Positions 19,637 to 21,210 of a stretch of 21,210 bases of DNA are shown in pieces. A program made the position numbers and the translations under genes. The notes below the pieces were generated by a model. The model saw nothing but the letters and a program-made list of their open reading frames with translations. It was not told where the DNA came from and did no database searches. Location of the stretch: contig BFEA01000245.1 in assembly GCA_003427395.1 (NCBI GenBank), forward strand, positions 359,882-381,091, in the 5' to 3' direction. The stretch is from Chara braunii (lineage: Eukaryota; Streptophyta; Charophyceae; Charales; Characeae). Each line of letters opens with the position of its first letter. The stretch's first letter is position 1.

Positions 19637-20334
19637 TTGGTGTGGATGACAATACTTCCGCATGATTCTTCGGAGAGTACCGTTCATCTTCTCGCTTTGT
19701 CCATCAGTCTGGAACGGAATGCAGTGCTATACTTGAGCGTGGTTCTGTATGCGTTGAAAAGGTGTTTCCACAATTGAGAAAGAAAGCGTGGATCACGACC
19801 ACTGATGATATTCTTGGGGAGGCCGTAATGACGTGCGACATGATCAAAGAAGAGAGTGGCGACGTCTTTGGCGTTGTGCAAAGTAGTGCAAGAGATGAAG
19901 TGCGCGAGTTCGGTCAAGCGACAAACGATAACATAAATGCAGTCATGACCGCGGTCAGTCTTGGGGAGACTGCACACGAAGTCCATAGAGATGGACTACC
20001 AACGGTGAGTGGGAATAGGCAACGACTGTAACTTGCCCGGTTGGGCCTGGTTCGAAGTGTTGACAACTCGGCATGTGGGGCATAAACGAATGTAAGCTTT
20101 GACGTCAGCGAGTAGGGAAGGATGGTAGAAGTGGCGGGAGATGGTGTCGAAGGTTTTCTGGAACCCGAGGTGTCCCGCAGTCTTGGCATCATGGTGCTCA
20201 GTCAAGAGCTCGGTACGAACGGCATGTGCGTCGGGGATGCAAAGTCGGCGAGTGCCTTTGGTGTTGATGTAAAGAGGTTGGTCGTAAAGGGAGTAGTCAG
20301 GGACTGGGTCGAGGTCATAGAGTTTGTAGATTGT
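19637..20334 (-). pseudogene. Integrase zinc-binding and catalytic core (broken)
   Basis: After the TGA the same frame resumes with TIYKLYDLDPVPDY. The HHCC-type zinc domain follows: HHDAKTAGHLGFQKT and later CPTC, around 20205-20070. The core then starts with SISMDFVCSLP (first catalytic Asp) directly after a TAG at 19996-19998. The second catalytic Asp is lost: the family motif SDRDPRF reads SGRDPRF. A one-base deletion near 19712 precedes TDGQSEKMN, which holds the catalytic Glu in the new frame. Integrase inserts element cDNA into the genome. This copy could not do so. Confidence 0.9.
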
Positions 20335-20337
20335 TCA

Positions 20338-20822
20338 GAAATCCGAGCAAGAGAGATGGTCGTAGATGTAGCGGTGGTGGAGTGATGGGAGGAGTTGGAT
20401 ATGAGTGGAGTAGATTTTCTCAGGGGGCTTGTGGTCGGGGCGACGAGAGAGGGCATCGACAACGCAGTTGCTTTTGCCGTGGGTGTGACAAATGGTAAAT
20501 GTGAACTGGGCAAGAAAGTCTAACCAGCGGGCTTGGCGTGGCATTATGTCTTTCTTAGTGAGGATAGAGGAGACAACGGTGTTGTCGGTGCGAATGGTGA
20601 AGTATTCCCTGTGTCGAGGTACGTGCGCTAGACTTTGAGGGCATGAATCACAGCGAGGAGTTCCTTCTCGTTGGAGGGGTAGTTCATCTCCGCGGGAAGG
20701 AGCTTCTTGCTTGCGAAGGCAATGGGGTATTCGCCGGGTGGAGCCTCGGGGTCAGGGGGTGGGTGGGGGAGTTTTTGATGGAGGGGGTTTTGGACTATGA
20801 ATCCCCAGCGGCTGCAGTCACC
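20338..20822 (-). pseudogene. RNase H domain of gypsy pol (5'-truncated, broken)
   Basis: Visible landmarks in order are DCSRWGF (first catalytic Asp, near 20820), EYPIAFASKKLLPAEMNYP, NEKELLAVIHALKV (catalytic Glu), then the TAG stop at 20628-20630 where gypsy elements have Trp. The frame shifts by one missing base in CTCGACAC. REYFTIRTDNTVV (third Asp) and CHTHGKSNCVVDALSRR (last Asp) follow. The tether ends at a TGA (20335-20337). RNase H would remove the RNA strand during reverse transcription. The reverse-transcriptase fingers and palm that should precede it are absent. Confidence 0.9.
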
Positions 20823-20975
20823 GCGGGCACGACCGCGGACCGCGGCCACGGCCACGAGACCGCGGTCATGACCGCGACGATCGCGGAATGCCGCGGCCCA
20901 CAGCAGCCGAGGGGAGAGGGGGTTGGCGGTCGGGGTTGCGAATTGGGGTTTCGGAACCCTCGCCCTACCCCCTTG
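20823..20975. other. CCGCGG-rich block at the broken end of pol
   Basis: This is sharply GC-rich DNA with several CCGCGG words in about 75 bp, including the perfect 16-bp palindrome CGCGGTCATGACCGCG (20861-20876). Gypsy pol homology stops at its edge, so it marks a deletion or insertion breakpoint. No gene is recognisable. The minus frame stays open through it only because GC-rich DNA has few stops. It resembles the smaller CCGCGG patch at 659-735. Confidence 0.7.
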
Positions 20976-21028
20976 AAAAAAAAAGGTTAAAAAAAATAAT
21001 TTTCGAGGGGGGGGTTGGTATGTGGAAA

Positions 21029-21156
21029 AAAAAAAAGAAAAAAAAAATTGATTGATTGATTGATTGATTGATTGACCGATTGATTGATTAATTGATTGGT
21101 TGATTGATTGATTGATTGATTGATTGGTGGGGGAGGTCCTCCCAACCCTCCACCCG

Positions 21157-21187
<31 letters not shown>

Positions 21188-21210
21188 AACACACACTCGC
21201 ACACGCACAA
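21029..21210. repeat. Second composite module: A-run, (TTGA)n, GC palindrome, (CA)n
   Basis: A-runs (21026-21047) lead into (TTGA)n with a few variants (21047-21127). TTGGTGGGGG comes next, then the inverted repeat GGGAGG-T-CCTCCC (21131-21143), a CCCTCCACCC stretch and a CA tract (about 21156-21210) that runs off the window. Block order and orientation match the module at 107-302. The spacer sequences differ, so the two are related copies rather than a recent duplication. Confidence 0.85.

Larger units (their letters stand above)
18908..20822 (-). pseudogene. pol: Ty3/gypsy chromovirus pol, 3' part, degenerate (RNase H, integrase, chromodomain)
   Basis: Reading the minus strand from 20822 to 18908 gives one collinear gypsy pol fragment: RNase H, integrase zinc-binding domain, catalytic core, C-terminal domain and chromodomain, ending at a TAG. 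Such a polyprotein would copy element RNA and insert the cDNA into chromatin. Here it is broken. In-frame stops lie at 20628-20630 (TAG), 20335-20337 (TGA), 19996-19998 (TAG), 19628-19630 (TGA), 19460-19462 (TGA) and 19334-19336 (TGA). Single-base deletions near 20616 and near 19712 shift the frame. Gag, protease and nearly all of reverse transcriptase are missing; homology stops at the CCGCGG block. The family assignment is firm and the copy is clearly inactive. Confidence 0.93.

Noticed and set aside
19334-20630. Reassigned stop codons (UGA or UAG read as Trp)
   Set aside because: Many Trp positions in the same ORF use TGG, two frameshifts and a lost catalytic Asp are also present, and the reading frame ends normally at a TAG. 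Ordinary pseudogene decay explains it.
20643-20990. 115-codon plus-strand ORF over the RNase H region
   Set aside because: It is the antisense shadow of the RNase H and the GC-rich block; the minus strand carries the recognisable motifs.

Overview
The window is eukaryotic nuclear repeat DNA. It has long CA/GT and TTGA microsatellites, homopolymer runs, a large diverged satellite array, and a decayed Ty3/gypsy retrotransposon of the chromodomain-bearing (chromovirus) class. No intact single-copy gene, rRNA, tRNA or CRISPR was found. The host cannot be named from sequence alone; a plant or streptophyte/green-algal genome fits the chromovirus and the repeat style, but this is a weak inference.

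Layout. Positions 1-746 hold simple repeats, a T-run/TTGA/GC-palindrome/CA composite module, an AT-rich stretch with a strong foldback (314-398), and a CCGCGG-rich patch. Positions 747-17091 are one head-to-tail tandem array of a roughly 578-bp monomer, about 28 copies plus a partial one at each edge. Phased on the recurring box GGTTTATCGAC, spacings in the first two thirds cycle as about 500, 578, 578 bp. This is a three-monomer higher-order repeat (HOR) of about 1.65 kb, present seven times from 1178 to 12722. The third monomer of an eighth copy lies on the left. From 12723 to 17091 the cycle stops and eight plain, diverged monomers follow. A homogenised HOR core with a diverged monomeric edge is the organisation known from centromeric satellites such as primate alpha satellite. 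A second, longer period of about 3.31 kb (six monomers) is visible inside the HOR block.

Positions 17092-18907 are unique-looking DNA with a doubtful two-membrane-segment ORF (17197-17607), a near-perfect foldback, a possible 3' LTR start with polypurine tract near 18004-18017 (minus strand), and short tandem repeats. Positions 18908-20822 (minus strand) are the 3' part of a Ty3/gypsy pol: RNase H, integrase zinc finger and catalytic core, and a C-terminal chromodomain. It carries six in-frame stops, two single-base frameshifts and a lost catalytic aspartate, so it is dead. Its reverse-transcriptase end is cut off at a CCGCGG-rich block (20823-20960). A second copy of the TTGA/GC-palindrome/CA module, in the same orientation as the left one, closes the window.

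The main point of interest is the HOR satellite: its nested periods, a diagnostic internal deletion of about 78 bp in one monomer class, and edge-to-centre homogenisation. I see no evidence of a protein-coding system. The many short ORFs in the array occur on both strands and are best explained by shared ancestry of the monomers.
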